Shown here piece after piece: positions 1 to 9,016 of a DNA stretch of 64,000 bases. The DNA is from Myxococcales bacterium. GTDB taxonomy: Bacteria > Myxococcota_A > Polyangia > Polyangiales > Polyangiaceae. The stretch spans positions 248,001-312,000 of the forward strand of contig JAEUKE010000153.1 of assembly GCA_016794345.1 (NCBI GenBank). The letters run 5' to 3'. Both the position numbers and the translations under genes were made by a program. The notes under the pieces are model-generated. The model saw only the letters and a program-made list of their open reading frames with translations, was not told where the DNA came from and searched no databases. Every line of letters starts with the position of its first letter. The first letter of the stretch is position 1.

Positions 1-1
1 C

Positions 2-379
2 GTGGGCGACCGCTTCTTCGGCGCGTTCGAGGCCGGCGCGGGCGGCTTCGTCGGCGCCGTCCGCGACGAGAAGCGCTACACGTCACGCGCCTCGGTCGGC
101 GCGAGCTACAACGCGGGGCCCTACCGTGTTTCCGGCACCGCAGGCGGGTTCGCCGGGGTGGCTCGCGTGCGCGGCGGGCTCGAGATCGTCGACGGCTTCG
201 AGGCCTGGCTCGGCGCGACGCCCCTGGTCCTCGTCCCGAGCGTGCGCCCCGACTTCACCTACCCCGGCGCGACCACCGCCGGCGCCGACGGCGCCGCGCG
301 CCTCCCGCAGGAGGCCATCCTCGAGAACGTCGTGTTCGCGATCTCGCCGTCGCTCGGGGTGAGCGCCGTGTTCGAGTGA
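2..379 (+). CDS. C-terminal part of a beta-rich, possibly outer-membrane protein (5' truncated)
   Basis: The frame is open from the first bases of the window, so this is the last 125 residues of a gene that begins outside. The sequence alternates short hydrophobic and glycine-rich stretches and ends in SLGVSAVFE, with an aromatic residue next to the C-terminus. That fits the closing strands of an outer-membrane barrel or another exported beta protein. No family is recognisable. The next gene lies 50 bases downstream on the same strand. Confidence 0.6.
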   Translation: MGDRFFGAFEAGAGGFVGAVRDEKRYTSRASVGASYNAGPYRVSGTAGGFAGVARVRGGLEIVDGFEAWLGATPLVLVPSVRPDFTYPGATTAGADGAARLPQEAILENVVFAISPSLGVSAVFE

Positions 380-429
380 CGCGGCGCACCTGTTGGCTCG
401 GCTCGCTCGCTGATCCATGCTCGCGCGCG

Positions 430-1731
430 ATGCGCCTCGCAGCCTGGCTGTCTCTCTCCCCTCTCCTGCTCCTCGCGTGTGGAGACGACTCGGATCCGCC
501 CACCGGGTCGGCGACGGGAGCCGGCGGAGGCCCTTCGGCGACGACGACCGTCGGCTCGGGCGCCACGGGCACCGGCGGCGCCCAGACGACCGGGAGCAGC
601 ACCGGCACGGGGCAAGGCGGCGGCGCACCGACCGCGCTCCAGGATCTGCTCGCGCGTCTGCGCGACGATCGCGACGGCACGCTCCTGGAGGAGTCGTTCG
701 ACTCGGGCTGGCCGGTGCTCGTCGACGAGGGGCGCGTCGTCGTCTCGACGGAGCCTGCGCTCTCGCTCGTCGCGGGGGACTTCGACGCCTGGGCTGGCAC
801 GCCGCTCACGGCGGACCAGGGCTTCTCCTGGGGCATCCTGCCGGACCAGCCCGGCTCCAGATACAAGCTGACCGACGGCACGACGTTCGAGGCCGACCCT
901 TGGGCGCGCGCCTACGACTACGACCAGTTCGGCGAGATCACGATGATCCCGCCCGCGACGGCTCACCTGGAGCGGTACTTCCAGGTCGAGGACAGTGCGG
1001 TCAGTCTCGAGCCGCGCACGGTCCGCGTCTGGCTGCCCGAGGGCACGCCGACGCACGTGCTCTACGTGCACGACGGCCAGAACCTCTTCGATCCGTTCTC
1101 GGCGTGGGGCGGCTGGCACCTGCAAGAGTCGGTGCCGGCCGGGATGATGCTCGTCGGGATCGACAACACCCCGGCACGCATGGATGAGTACACCCACGTG
1201 GCCGACGACCTCGGCAGCGGCCCAATCGGCGGGCTCGGCGACGAATACGCCGCGCTCCTGGAGGACGCCGTCCGGCCGCTCATCGCGTCGCGCTACGGCG
1301 AGCCGCAGACCGTGGGGCTCATGGGCTCGTCGCTCGGCGGACTCATCAGCCTACACGTCGCTTACCTGAACCCGACCGACTACGCGTTCGCGGCGAGCCT
1401 CTCCGGGACCGTGGGCTGGGGGAGCATCGGGCCGCACACGGGCGAGACCCTCATCGAGCGCTTCGAAGCCGCGGGGGCCCAGCCCTTCGCCGTCTTCCTC
1501 GACTCGGGCGGCAACGGGCCCTGCGCCGACTCGGACGGCGACGGCATCGACGACGACGGCGCCGGCGCCGACAACTACTGCGAGAACATCCAGCTGCGCG
1601 ACACCCTCGACGCGGCCGGGTACACCTTCGACGTCGACCTGTTTCACTGGCACGAGCCCGGCGCCGAGCACAACGAGGCCGCCTGGGCCGCGCGTGTGTT
1701 CCGGCCCATGCAGATCTTCGCGGGGCTCTGA
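430..1731 (+). CDS. Lipoprotein esterase of the alpha/beta-hydrolase esterase-D type
   Basis: A 433-residue exported lipoprotein with a putative carboxylesterase domain. The start at 430 is chosen because it places a signal peptide directly before the lipobox LLAC (Cys17); an upstream in-frame start at 376 would add 18 non-signal residues. A Gly/Thr/Ser-rich linker (about 19-70) precedes the enzyme. In the C-terminal half YVHDGQN and GSSLGG match the putative-esterase (PF00756) pattern, with Ser301 as nucleophile and His414 (AEHNEAAW) as likely catalytic histidine; Asp358 is a candidate acid. An acidic DSDGDGIDDDG insert near residue 370 resembles a calcium-binding loop. Substrate unknown; related folds act on feruloyl, enterobactin or S-formylglutathione esters. 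Hydrolase call firm, substrate not. Confidence 0.8.
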   Translation: MRLAAWLSLSPLLLLACGDDSDPPTGSATGAGGGPSATTTVGSGATGTGGAQTTGSSTGTGQGGGAPTALQDLLARLRDDRDGTLLEESFDSGWPVLVDEGRVVVSTEPALSLVAGDFDAWAGTPLTADQGFSWGILPDQPGSRYKLTDGTTFEADPWARAYDYDQFGEITMIPPATAHLERYFQVEDSAVSLEPRTVRVWLPEGTPTHVLYVHDGQNLFDPFSAWGGWHLQESVPAGMMLVGIDNTPARMDEYTHVADDLGSGPIGGLGDEYAALLEDAVRPLIASRYGEPQTVGLMGSSLGGLISLHVAYLNPTDYAFAASLSGTVGWGSIGPHTGETLIERFEAAGAQPFAVFLDSGGNGPCADSDGDGIDDDGAGADNYCENIQLRDTLDAAGYTFDVDLFHWHEPGAEHNEAAWAARVFRPMQIFAGL

Positions 1732-1823
1732 GGGTGCTCTCGCCGCGCGGCGCGTCAACCCGACGAGTCAACCCGACGAGCGCCCGCTGGAGCCGCTTGC
1801 TTTGATTCCCCCCCTTTCCCGGC

Positions 1824-1829
1824 TACCCT
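1824..1829 (+). promoter_or_regulatory. TACCCT -10-like hexamer, six bases before GTG 1836
   Basis: TACCCT lies six bases before the GTG, and TTGATT at 1802-1807 sits 16 bases upstream as a possible -35 box. There is no Shine-Dalgarno between hexamer and start, so transcription would begin at or next to the start codon. Confidence 0.45.
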
Positions 1830-1835
1830 AGCTCC

Positions 1836-2720
1836 GTGAGCCGGGTTGCCATCGCTTCATTGGCGCTCGTCCTCGCGGCTTCCGGCTGCACCGTGGTGCT
1901 CTCCCCCGACGAAAGCCAGTGCGAGGCGGCCGCGGACTGCGCTGAGCGCGGCTTCGGGGACACGGCGAGCTGCGTGGACGGCGTCTGCGTGGACGGCGCG
2001 GGCGGGGGCGGCGGCGGCGGCGTCGACCCGATCTGGGGCTGTCTCGGCAAGGTGGTCGAGCCGACGCCCGACCCCTCGAAGACCTTCACGATCCAGGTCC
2101 GGCTGGCGTTCGCGAACGGGGGCGAGGCCGTCACCGACGCGGACGTCGATTTCTGCGACAAGCTCGACGTCAACTGCACCGGCACCAGCCCGGACTTCCC
2201 CAAGGGCCTGACGCCCGACGCGACGGGGCTCGTCAGCGCGACGTTGAAGCAAGGCTTCGACGGGTTCGTGAAGATCACATCATCCGAGATCGTCGACTCG
2301 CGCGTCTATGTCGGGAGGCCCATCGTCGCCCCGCCGCAGGTCAAAGAGGTGCAGCTGCTCCGCCCGCTCGAGTACGAGACGCTCGCGAACCTCGCTCAAG
2401 GGCAGGTCGACCCGACACGGGGCACGGCGATCTTGCTGGCGGTGGACTGCTCCGGCGTGGCCGCCTCCGGCGTCCGCTTCGAGACGCCGAACGGCGACGC
2501 GGACACCATCCCGTTCTATCTCATCAACCAGGCGCCCACGATCCCACCCACGGCGACGTCGACCGACCGCGACGGCTTCGGCGGCTTCTTCAACCTGCCG
2601 GTCAGCGCCGCCGTCGCCCGGGCCTACCGCGAGTCGGACGACGCCTTCATCGGCGAGTCGAGCTTCCAGATCCTCGCGAACACGATCTCGTACGTCCAGA
2701 TCGCGCCCACCCCGCAGTAG
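1836..2720 (+). CDS. Exported lipoprotein of unknown function
   Basis: A 294-residue lipoprotein starting with GTG. A signal peptide ends in the lipobox AASGC (Cys18). A short cysteine-containing stretch (about 28-52) and an eight-glycine linker lead to a body of about 230 residues. The body reads like a chain of beta-sandwich, carboxypeptidase-regulatory-like modules (repeated T.DA.G. and GF.GF patterns around residues 125-150 and 250), but no family is clear. It stands 12 bases before the kinase gene and may share its transcript. Function cannot be named. Confidence 0.7.
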   Translation: MSRVAIASLALVLAASGCTVVLSPDESQCEAAADCAERGFGDTASCVDGVCVDGAGGGGGGGVDPIWGCLGKVVEPTPDPSKTFTIQVRLAFANGGEAVTDADVDFCDKLDVNCTGTSPDFPKGLTPDATGLVSATLKQGFDGFVKITSSEIVDSRVYVGRPIVAPPQVKEVQLLRPLEYETLANLAQGQVDPTRGTAILLAVDCSGVAASGVRFETPNGDADTIPFYLINQAPTIPPTATSTDRDGFGGFFNLPVSAAVARAYRESDDAFIGESSFQILANTISYVQIAPTPQ

Positions 2721-2732
2721 AAGCCGCGCCCC

Positions 2733-4427
2733 ATGTTATCCGACCGAATCGGGAAATACCGGATCATCGCCAAGCTCGGACAGGGCGGCATGGCGACGGT
2801 GTACCTCTCGATCGTCCCGGGGCCTGTCGGCTTCAACAAGCTGCTCGTGGTGAAGGTCCTCAAGGAGGAGCTCTCCCAGGACCCCGACTTCCTCTCGATG
2901 TTCCTCAACGAGGCGCGCCTCGCCGCGCGGCTCAACCACGCGAACGTGGTGCACACGTACGAGGTCGGGGTGGAGGACAGCCAGCACTTCCTGGTGATGG
3001 ACTACCTCGACGGGCAACCACTCCACTCGCTCCTCCGGCGCGCTGCGAGGACACGCATGCCGCTCGACGTGCACGTGCGCATCCTCGCGGATGCGTTGGC
3101 GGGTCTGCACTACGCGCACACCCTGACCGACTTCGACGGGACGCCCCTCTTCGTCGTCCACCGCGACGTCAGCCCGCAGAACGTGTTCGTCACCTACGAC
3201 GGGCAGGTGAAGGTCGTCGACTTCGGGATCGCCAAGGCAGTCGGCGCCGCGTCCACCACCCAGAGCGGCGTCTTCAAAGGGAAGCTCGCGTACGTCGCGC
3301 CGGAGCAGGCAGGCGGTGACCCGGTCGACGCGCGGTCCGATGTGTTCAGCATCGGCGTCATGCTCTGGGAGGCCATCGCGGCGCGGCGCTTCGCCCAGGG
3401 CGACAGCCAGACCACCATCCTGGCCAAGCGCCTGAGCGGCACCGAGCCGCGCATCCGGGAGGCAGTCCCCGACGCCGACCCGGAGCTCGCCGAGATCTGC
3501 GACAGGGCCATGGCGCAGCGCCCGAACGATCGGTTCCCCAGCGCGCTCGCGTTCCGCGACGCGCTCGAGGGCTTCCTCGATCGCTTCAGCAGGCGCGTCG
3601 GCGCGCGCGAGGTGGGCGAGCTCATCTCGAGCCATTTCGCGGAGGAGCGCGCGGCCATCCGCAAGGTGATCGACGAGCAAATGAAGCGCGTCATGCGCGA
3701 GACCGCGCAGGCGCTCCCCTTGCCTACGCTCGACATGCACGGCGGCGCGGGAAACGGCGCGGGAGACTCGACGCCGTACTCCAAGCGCGAGGCGATCCCC
3801 TCGTTCCGCAACGAGCCGACGAGCCTGGAGGTGCCCATGCCTCAGCTCTTCGAGCACACGCCCGGCAGCCCCTCGTCGCCGGGCACGCTCGCGACCGCGC
3901 TGGTGAGCCAGCCGCCCGCAGCGCGGAGCAACACCACGCCGATCCTCATCGGGCTCTCGGCGCTCGCCCTCGCCTCGGCAGGGGGCGTCGGCTTCATCCT
4001 CCTGAGCAGCAAAGACGCCCCGGGGCATGCCCCGGCGGCGAGCGTCGCGCCGGCCGCGTCGGCCGCCCCCGCCGCGGAGAAGATCACGATCTCGATCGCG
4101 TTCGGCCCGTCCGGCGCGACCGCGAAGCTCGACGGCGTCCCGCTCACGGCGAGCCCGTTCGTGGCGCAGGTCCCGCGGGATGGCTCGATGCATCAGCTCG
4201 AGTTCGGCGGCGAGGGGCTCGAGACGAAGACGCAGATGATCAGCTACGACAAGGACCTCTCGATCAGCGTCGATCTCGCGCCGCAGGCGACCGCCTCGGC
4301 CTCGGCGAGCGCGCCCCCGGCCGGACCGGGCACCACCGGAGGGCGGGCGCCCGCGAGCGGGCCCACGACCGGCAAGGACCCCAAGCAACCTCGGGAAATC
4401 GACGAGCAGGACCCCTACAAGAAGTGA
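2733..4427 (+). CDS. Membrane Ser/Thr protein kinase with extracytoplasmic PEGA-like domain
   Basis: A 564-residue Hanks-type kinase. The N-terminal catalytic domain has the glycine loop GQGGMA (16-21), ATP lysine K41, catalytic loop HRDVSPQN (143-150, D145) and DFG (163-165), so it should be active. After a helical region comes a transmembrane helix near 404-427, an Ala-rich spacer, then a PEGA-like beta domain (about 450-510) and a Pro/Ala/Gly-rich tail. In this family the kinase is cytoplasmic and PEGA-like modules sit outside the membrane. Its stop overlaps the GTG of the next gene by four bases, so it is coupled to the TPR/PEGA protein, a likely partner. Substrates unknown. Confidence 0.9.
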   Translation: MLSDRIGKYRIIAKLGQGGMATVYLSIVPGPVGFNKLLVVKVLKEELSQDPDFLSMFLNEARLAARLNHANVVHTYEVGVEDSQHFLVMDYLDGQPLHSLLRRAARTRMPLDVHVRILADALAGLHYAHTLTDFDGTPLFVVHRDVSPQNVFVTYDGQVKVVDFGIAKAVGAASTTQSGVFKGKLAYVAPEQAGGDPVDARSDVFSIGVMLWEAIAARRFAQGDSQTTILAKRLSGTEPRIREAVPDADPELAEICDRAMAQRPNDRFPSALAFRDALEGFLDRFSRRVGAREVGELISSHFAEERAAIRKVIDEQMKRVMRETAQALPLPTLDMHGGAGNGAGDSTPYSKREAIPSFRNEPTSLEVPMPQLFEHTPGSPSSPGTLATALVSQPPAARSNTTPILIGLSALALASAGGVGFILLSSKDAPGHAPAASVAPAASAAPAAEKITISIAFGPSGATAKLDGVPLTASPFVAQVPRDGSMHQLEFGGEGLETKTQMISYDKDLSISVDLAPQATASASASAPPAGPGTTGGRAPASGPTTGKDPKQPREIDEQDPYKK

Positions 4428-5401
4428 AACGCACCTCCCTCTTCGTCCTCTCGCTGGCCTTCATCACGGCGGCGCCGTCGCTCGCGTTCGCAGGCGACGG
4501 AAAAGACAAGCCCGCGGAGAAGGGCGCCGACGAAGCCAGCGAGCGATTCCGGGCTGGCGTCGCCTTCTACAAGAGCCGCGACTTCGAGGCCGCCCTCGTC
4601 GAGTTCAAGCGCGCCTACGAGCTCGAGCCCAACTACCGCGTGCTCTTCAACCTCGGACAGACCTCGCAGGAGCTGAACGACTACGCGTCCGCGCTCAAGT
4701 CGTTCCGCCAGTACCTGAGCGAGGGCGGCAAGGAGGTCGACGCCGCGAGACAGAAGAAGGTGAGCGGCTGGATCGAGGATCTCGAGAAGAAGGTCGCGAC
4801 GGTGACCATCGAGACAAACGCCGAGGGCGCCGAGATCCTCGTGGACGACGTGGTCGTGGGGAAGGCCCCTCTCGACGAGCCTGTCATCGTCAACGCGGGC
4901 CGCCGCAAGCTCGCGGCCAGCGCGAAGGGCTACACGCCGACCCAGCGTGTGATCGATTTCGCAGGGTCCGACGAGAAGACCGTCTCGCTCGAGCTCGTGG
5001 CGATCGAGAAGGACAGGCCTCCACCTCCGCCGCCGCCGCTTCCGCCGCCTCCGGCCACGAGCGAGACCGAGATCCCCGTGGCGGCCTGGGTCGTGCTCGG
5101 CCTCACGGGCGCCGGTGCCGTCACGACCGCGGTGCTCGGAGGCCTCGCGGTCTCGGCCCGCGGCGATCTGGACGAGGAGCTCGCGAGATTCCCTGGCAAC
5201 GCCGCGGCGATCGAGGACGCGCAAAGCAAGACGAAGACGCTCGCCATCGCGACGGACGTCCTCGGAGGGCTCACGGTCGCGGGCGCGGTGACGACCGGCA
5301 TCCTCTTCGGGGTCGCGCTGAGCGGCTCGGGCGAGGCCGAGCAGCCCGAGGTCACGGCGTTCGTCACCCCGACCGGGGTCGTCCTCGGCGGCTCGTTCTG
5401 A
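4424..5401 (+). CDS. TPR and PEGA domain protein with two transmembrane helices
   Basis: A 325-residue envelope protein. A signal peptide (1-23) precedes TPR-like helices (about 36-115, with AxxxFxxAYELEPN), a PEGA domain (about 125-192), a polyproline linker (199-210) and two hydrophobic helices (217-244 and 277-300). The GTG start overlaps the kinase stop in GTGA, so the two are translationally coupled. The same layout recurs in the protein at 17670. The TPR part suggests a protein-protein scaffold working with the kinase; the actual role is inference. Confidence 0.8.
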   Translation: MKRTSLFVLSLAFITAAPSLAFAGDGKDKPAEKGADEASERFRAGVAFYKSRDFEAALVEFKRAYELEPNYRVLFNLGQTSQELNDYASALKSFRQYLSEGGKEVDAARQKKVSGWIEDLEKKVATVTIETNAEGAEILVDDVVVGKAPLDEPVIVNAGRRKLAASAKGYTPTQRVIDFAGSDEKTVSLELVAIEKDRPPPPPPPLPPPPATSETEIPVAAWVVLGLTGAGAVTTAVLGGLAVSARGDLDEELARFPGNAAAIEDAQSKTKTLAIATDVLGGLTVAGAVTTGILFGVALSGSGEAEQPEVTAFVTPTGVVLGGSF

Positions 5402-5439
5402 GCGAGGCGGGGCGAGCAGCATCCCGACGGAACCCAACG

Positions 5440-5477
5440 GCCTCGTCTCACGAGGCGCCGAACTCGGCCGAAGGCCG
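5440..5477 (+). terminator. Two tandem stem-loops after the kinase/TPR pair
   Basis: GCCTCGT/ACGAGGC (5440-5446 with 5450-5456, loop CTC) is followed by CGGCC/GGCCG (5465-5469 with 5473-5477, loop GAA). They lie 39 bases after the stop codon and before the next transcription unit. No T-run follows, so this would be a weak or non-canonical terminator. Confidence 0.35.
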
Positions 5478-5566
5478 GGCATTCGCGGGGTTTACGCCCT
5501 GCGGCACGAGGCCGGCGGGGCGAGACAAACCAGGGGCGCCCCCCTACCTGGACGCGTGGAGCATGT

Positions 5567-5572
5567 TACCTT
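5567..5572 (+). promoter_or_regulatory. TACCTT -10-like hexamer before ATG 5581
   Basis: TACCTT ends eight bases before the ATG at 5581 and no ribosome-binding sequence intervenes. It also argues for the start at 5581 over the in-frame codon at 5563, which would lie upstream of the hexamer. Confidence 0.4.
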
Positions 5573-5580
5573 ACCGGTCG

Positions 5581-7851
5581 ATGCTTCGTATCCGACACCT
5601 TGTCTTCCACACGGTCCTCTTCGCCCTGGCTGCCACCAGCGGATGCAAGTGCATCGAAGCCGACACGGTCGAGGAAGAAGAAGGGGGCGGAGGAAACGGC
5701 GGCGGCGGCGGCCAGGAGCCGGTGGAGTTTCCGTGCGGAGTGGATTGCTCCACGATCCAGACCCCAGCGTGCACGATCGCGGTCTGCAACACGGGGCAGG
5801 AGATCGGGCCCCTCAACACGTGTGTCGTCGTGGCGGCGCCGAGCGGGACGCAGTGCGACGACGGCGTCTTCTGCACGATGAACGACACGTGTGAGGAAGG
5901 CGCGTGCGTCGGCTCGGCTCCGAACGACTGCGGGCTGCCCCATTCTCCCTGTGAGGCGGTCCTCTGCGTGGAGGAGTCGCAGTCGTGCACCGTCGCGCCC
6001 GTGAACGACGGGACGTCGTGCACGCCCGAAGATCTGTGCGAGGTCAACGGCATCTGCGAGCTCGGCCAGTGCATCGGGGAGCCGAAGGACTGCAAGATCT
6101 CGCCCCTCGCCGAGTGCAACGACGTCGCGTGTGATCCGGCGACCGGCCAGTGTCTCGGCACGCCCGACCCCGACAAGGACTTCCTGCCTTGTGTCCTCAC
6201 GGGCGATCCGTGCCAGGTCGACAAGACGTGCCTCGCCGGCGAGTGCGGCGGAGGCGCCCCCAAGGACTGCTCGGTGCTGGATGTCGCGTGTGAGGTCGGC
6301 GTGTGTGATCCGCCGACAGGCATCTGCCTCCCCGCGTTCGCGCCAGCCGGCGCCGCTTGTGGCGAGGGCTTGACGACGTGCCAGGACGGCACCTGCGACG
6401 GCAACGGCGTCTGCAAGGCGGAGCCGACCGCGCCGGGCTCGGCATGCAACGATCACGACTCGTGCACGGTCGCCGAGGCGTGCCAGCTGGGCATCTGTGT
6501 CGGCGGCAACTCCGTCCCGGGCTGCAACCTCTACTTCCACGACAACTTCGAGGTGTGCCCGAACGGCTGGACGTTCGGCGGGGATTGGCAGTGCGGCGAG
6601 CCCGAGAACGTGGGTCCGCCGGCGGCGCACGACGGCTGGAACGTCATCGCGACGAAGCTGACGGGACCGTACAGCGTCAACCAGAGCTTCGACACGACGA
6701 TCGCCCAGTCGCCTCAGATCGATCTCACCGGCGCGACGAGCCCGGTGCTCTCGTTCTGGGCGTGGGAGCACACCGAGGGCGGCAGCTTCGACGGTTGGAA
6801 CCTGAAGGTCAGCACGGACGGCGGATCGTCGTTCACGCCGGTCACCTCGGTGACGCCGGCTTATTCGCTGACCGTGGGTGGGCAGCCCGCCTGGGGCGGC
6901 AACCAGTCGAGCCTCGGCTGGCACAACTTCCAGGCGGACCTGTCGGCGTACGCGGGCCAGAGCATCATCCTCCGCTTCTCGTTCCGGTCGGACGGCGCCT
7001 CGGTCTTCCCCGGCGTCTACCTCGACGATCTCTTCATCGCCGAGCCGCTCCAGAACCCGCTCTTCATCACGTCGAGCTCCCTGGCGGACACGTACACGGG
7101 CATGCCGCTCAGCGCCCCGATGACACACATCGGCGGGACCGCGGGCGCGGTGTGGAGCATCGTCCCCGGCGGGACGAACGACGACTGGCTCTCGATCGAT
7201 CCGGCGACCGGCGTGCTCTCGGGGACGCCCACCGCGGCGGACGTCGGCCCCGTGAGCGTCACGGTCCGCATCGAAGAGTCGCTCCTTCCGTCCAACTACG
7301 ACGAGGTGACGCTCGAGTCGGAGGTGAACTACGCGGCGTATTACGCGAGCTTCGAGGGCGCGTGCCCGGCCGGCTGGACGCTGAGCGGCACGTGGGAGTG
7401 CGGCGTGCCGACGAACGGCGGGCCGTCCACCGCGTACATCGGCTCGCAGTGCCTCGCGACGAACATCGACGGCTACTACCTCGACTACCAGACGTTCGGG
7501 TTCGCGACGGCGACGTCGCCGGACATCGATCTCTCCGGCTCGCCGTTCCCCACCCTCACCTTCCGGATGTGGGTCGACACGGAGGGCGGAAGCTACGACG
7601 GGGTCAACCTGCAGGTCAGCAACGACGGCGGCATGACGTACACCCCCGTCACGACGATCGTGCCCGCCTACCCGCTCACCATCGACGGCCAACCGGCGTG
7701 GGGCGGCAACCAGTCGGCGCTCGGTTGGCAGAACGTCCAGGCCAACCTCGCGGCGTTCAGCGGCCAGACAATCCGGCTTCGGTTCGCCTTCCAGAGCGAC
7801 TCGTTCGTGAACTTTGCCGGCGTCTACGTGGACGATTTCTTGGTCCAGTGA
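5581..7851 (+). CDS. Large surface lipoprotein: Cys-rich stalk plus duplicated jelly-roll-like domain
   Basis: A 756-residue lipoprotein. The ATG at 5581 puts the signal peptide next to lipobox ATSGC (Cys19). Residues about 40-315 are a cysteine-rich stalk of repeated C-x-D-x-x-C-like units. Next is a domain of about 170 residues (about 317-487) that recurs at about 588-756; the copies share GG.YDG.NL.VS.DGG, QPAWGGNQS.LGW and GVY.DD. Between them lies a putative Ig (He_PIG-like) module with LSIDPATGVLSGTPT. The repeated unit resembles the carbohydrate-binding or choice-of-anchor beta-sandwiches of secreted myxobacterial proteins. A role in adhesion or polymer binding is inference. The next gene follows after 11 bases behind a GAGGAG ribosome-binding site. 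Confidence 0.75.
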   Translation: MLRIRHLVFHTVLFALAATSGCKCIEADTVEEEEGGGGNGGGGGQEPVEFPCGVDCSTIQTPACTIAVCNTGQEIGPLNTCVVVAAPSGTQCDDGVFCTMNDTCEEGACVGSAPNDCGLPHSPCEAVLCVEESQSCTVAPVNDGTSCTPEDLCEVNGICELGQCIGEPKDCKISPLAECNDVACDPATGQCLGTPDPDKDFLPCVLTGDPCQVDKTCLAGECGGGAPKDCSVLDVACEVGVCDPPTGICLPAFAPAGAACGEGLTTCQDGTCDGNGVCKAEPTAPGSACNDHDSCTVAEACQLGICVGGNSVPGCNLYFHDNFEVCPNGWTFGGDWQCGEPENVGPPAAHDGWNVIATKLTGPYSVNQSFDTTIAQSPQIDLTGATSPVLSFWAWEHTEGGSFDGWNLKVSTDGGSSFTPVTSVTPAYSLTVGGQPAWGGNQSSLGWHNFQADLSAYAGQSIILRFSFRSDGASVFPGVYLDDLFIAEPLQNPLFITSSSLADTYTGMPLSAPMTHIGGTAGAVWSIVPGGTNDDWLSIDPATGVLSGTPTAADVGPVSVTVRIEESLLPSNYDEVTLESEVNYAAYYASFEGACPAGWTLSGTWECGVPTNGGPSTAYIGSQCLATNIDGYYLDYQTFGFATATSPDIDLSGSPFPTLTFRMWVDTEGGSYDGVNLQVSNDGGMTYTPVTTIVPAYPLTIDGQPAWGGNQSALGWQNVQANLAAFSGQTIRLRFAFQSDSFVNFAGVYVDDFLVQ

Positions 7852-7862
7852 GGAGACCACCC

Positions 7863-8969
7863 ATGCGCGGCCCGACTTTCCTTCGCAGCTACCTTCGCAA
7901 CACGTTCCTCTCGGCCGCCGGCGTCGTCGCGCTCTGGGGGTGCGCCGCTGGCGAAGGCTCGGACGACAACACCGGCGGGTCCACCACGACCACCACGGGT
8001 CCCGGCGGCACCGGCGCCCAGGGCGGCGGCTTCGCGACCGGCAGCACCACGAGCACCGGCGGGGCTTGTGTCTCCACCAACGAGAAGGCCGAGCCCACCC
8101 CGCTCGACATCATCTTCGTGCTCGACTGGTCGGGGAGCATGCAGGGAGTCTCCTGGGCGGGCTCCACGACGGCGCTCAAGAACTTCATGCAGGACCCGGA
8201 GTCCGCCGGGATCAACGCGGGGATGGTCTTCTTCCCGACGATCAAGGAGGACTTCGACGACACGTGCGATCCGCTCATCTACTCGGTGCTCGACGTGCCC
8301 ATCGCGCCGCTCCCGGGCAACGCGTTTGCGCTCACGAACTCGATGCCGGCCGACGCCATCGGCTCTCCTACGCCGCTCTCCGCCGGCCTTCGAGGAGCGC
8401 TTCAGACCGCGGTGGCGCGCCAGGAGCTCCTGCCGACGCACAAGGTGATCGTCGTGCTCGCCACCGACGGCGGCTACAACACCTGCTCCGGCGGCCTCGC
8501 CGAGATCGTGAGCTGGCCGGAGGCCGCGCGGAACTACAACGGCGTGGAGACCTACGTCATCGCCGTGCAGAGCAGCGCGGACATCAATTTCAACGCGCTG
8601 AACGCCATCGCGGCGGCCGGCGGCACCACGCTGTACGACGCATCGGACATCGATCTGTTCGCCGAGAAGATCGCCGAGATCCGCGACACGGCGCTCGGGT
8701 GCGACTACGCGCTCCCGCCGCCGCCGGCGAACATCATGCTCGTGCCGGACGAGGTGAACTTCACCTACACACCCGGCGGCTCGGGCACGCCCATCACGCT
8801 CCCGCGCGCAGACGACCTCGCGGACTGCGGCACGGGGCCCGGCTGGTATTACGACAACAACCAGAACCCGACGAAGATCATCGTCTGCCCCGCGTCGTGC
8901 ATCACGATCCAGAACGACATGGAGGCCGAGATCGAGGTCGCCTTCGGCTGCGCGTCGGTCCCCAACTGA
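7863..8969 (+). CDS. VWA-domain lipoprotein
   Basis: A 368-residue exported protein. The ATG at 7863 follows GAGGAG (spacing about 7). The signal peptide runs to lipobox LWGC and a Thr/Gly-rich linker follows. A von Willebrand factor A domain (about 80-285) carries an intact MIDAS motif DWSGS (D88, S90, S92), with further metal-site candidates in the TP.SAGL and VVLATDGG segments, so metal-dependent ligand binding is likely. The C-terminal 85 residues hold a Cys-rich beta segment (CGTGPGWYYD..., then CPASC). It sits in a run of three lipoproteins on one strand and probably works at the cell surface. Ligand unknown. Confidence 0.8.
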   Translation: MRGPTFLRSYLRNTFLSAAGVVALWGCAAGEGSDDNTGGSTTTTTGPGGTGAQGGGFATGSTTSTGGACVSTNEKAEPTPLDIIFVLDWSGSMQGVSWAGSTTALKNFMQDPESAGINAGMVFFPTIKEDFDDTCDPLIYSVLDVPIAPLPGNAFALTNSMPADAIGSPTPLSAGLRGALQTAVARQELLPTHKVIVVLATDGGYNTCSGGLAEIVSWPEAARNYNGVETYVIAVQSSADINFNALNAIAAAGGTTLYDASDIDLFAEKIAEIRDTALGCDYALPPPPANIMLVPDEVNFTYTPGGSGTPITLPRADDLADCGTGPGWYYDNNQNPTKIIVCPASCITIQNDMEAEIEVAFGCASVPN

Positions 8970-9016
8970 GGACCGTCGCGCGCCCCGTTACCCCCACCTT
9001 CATCATGGAGACTGAC

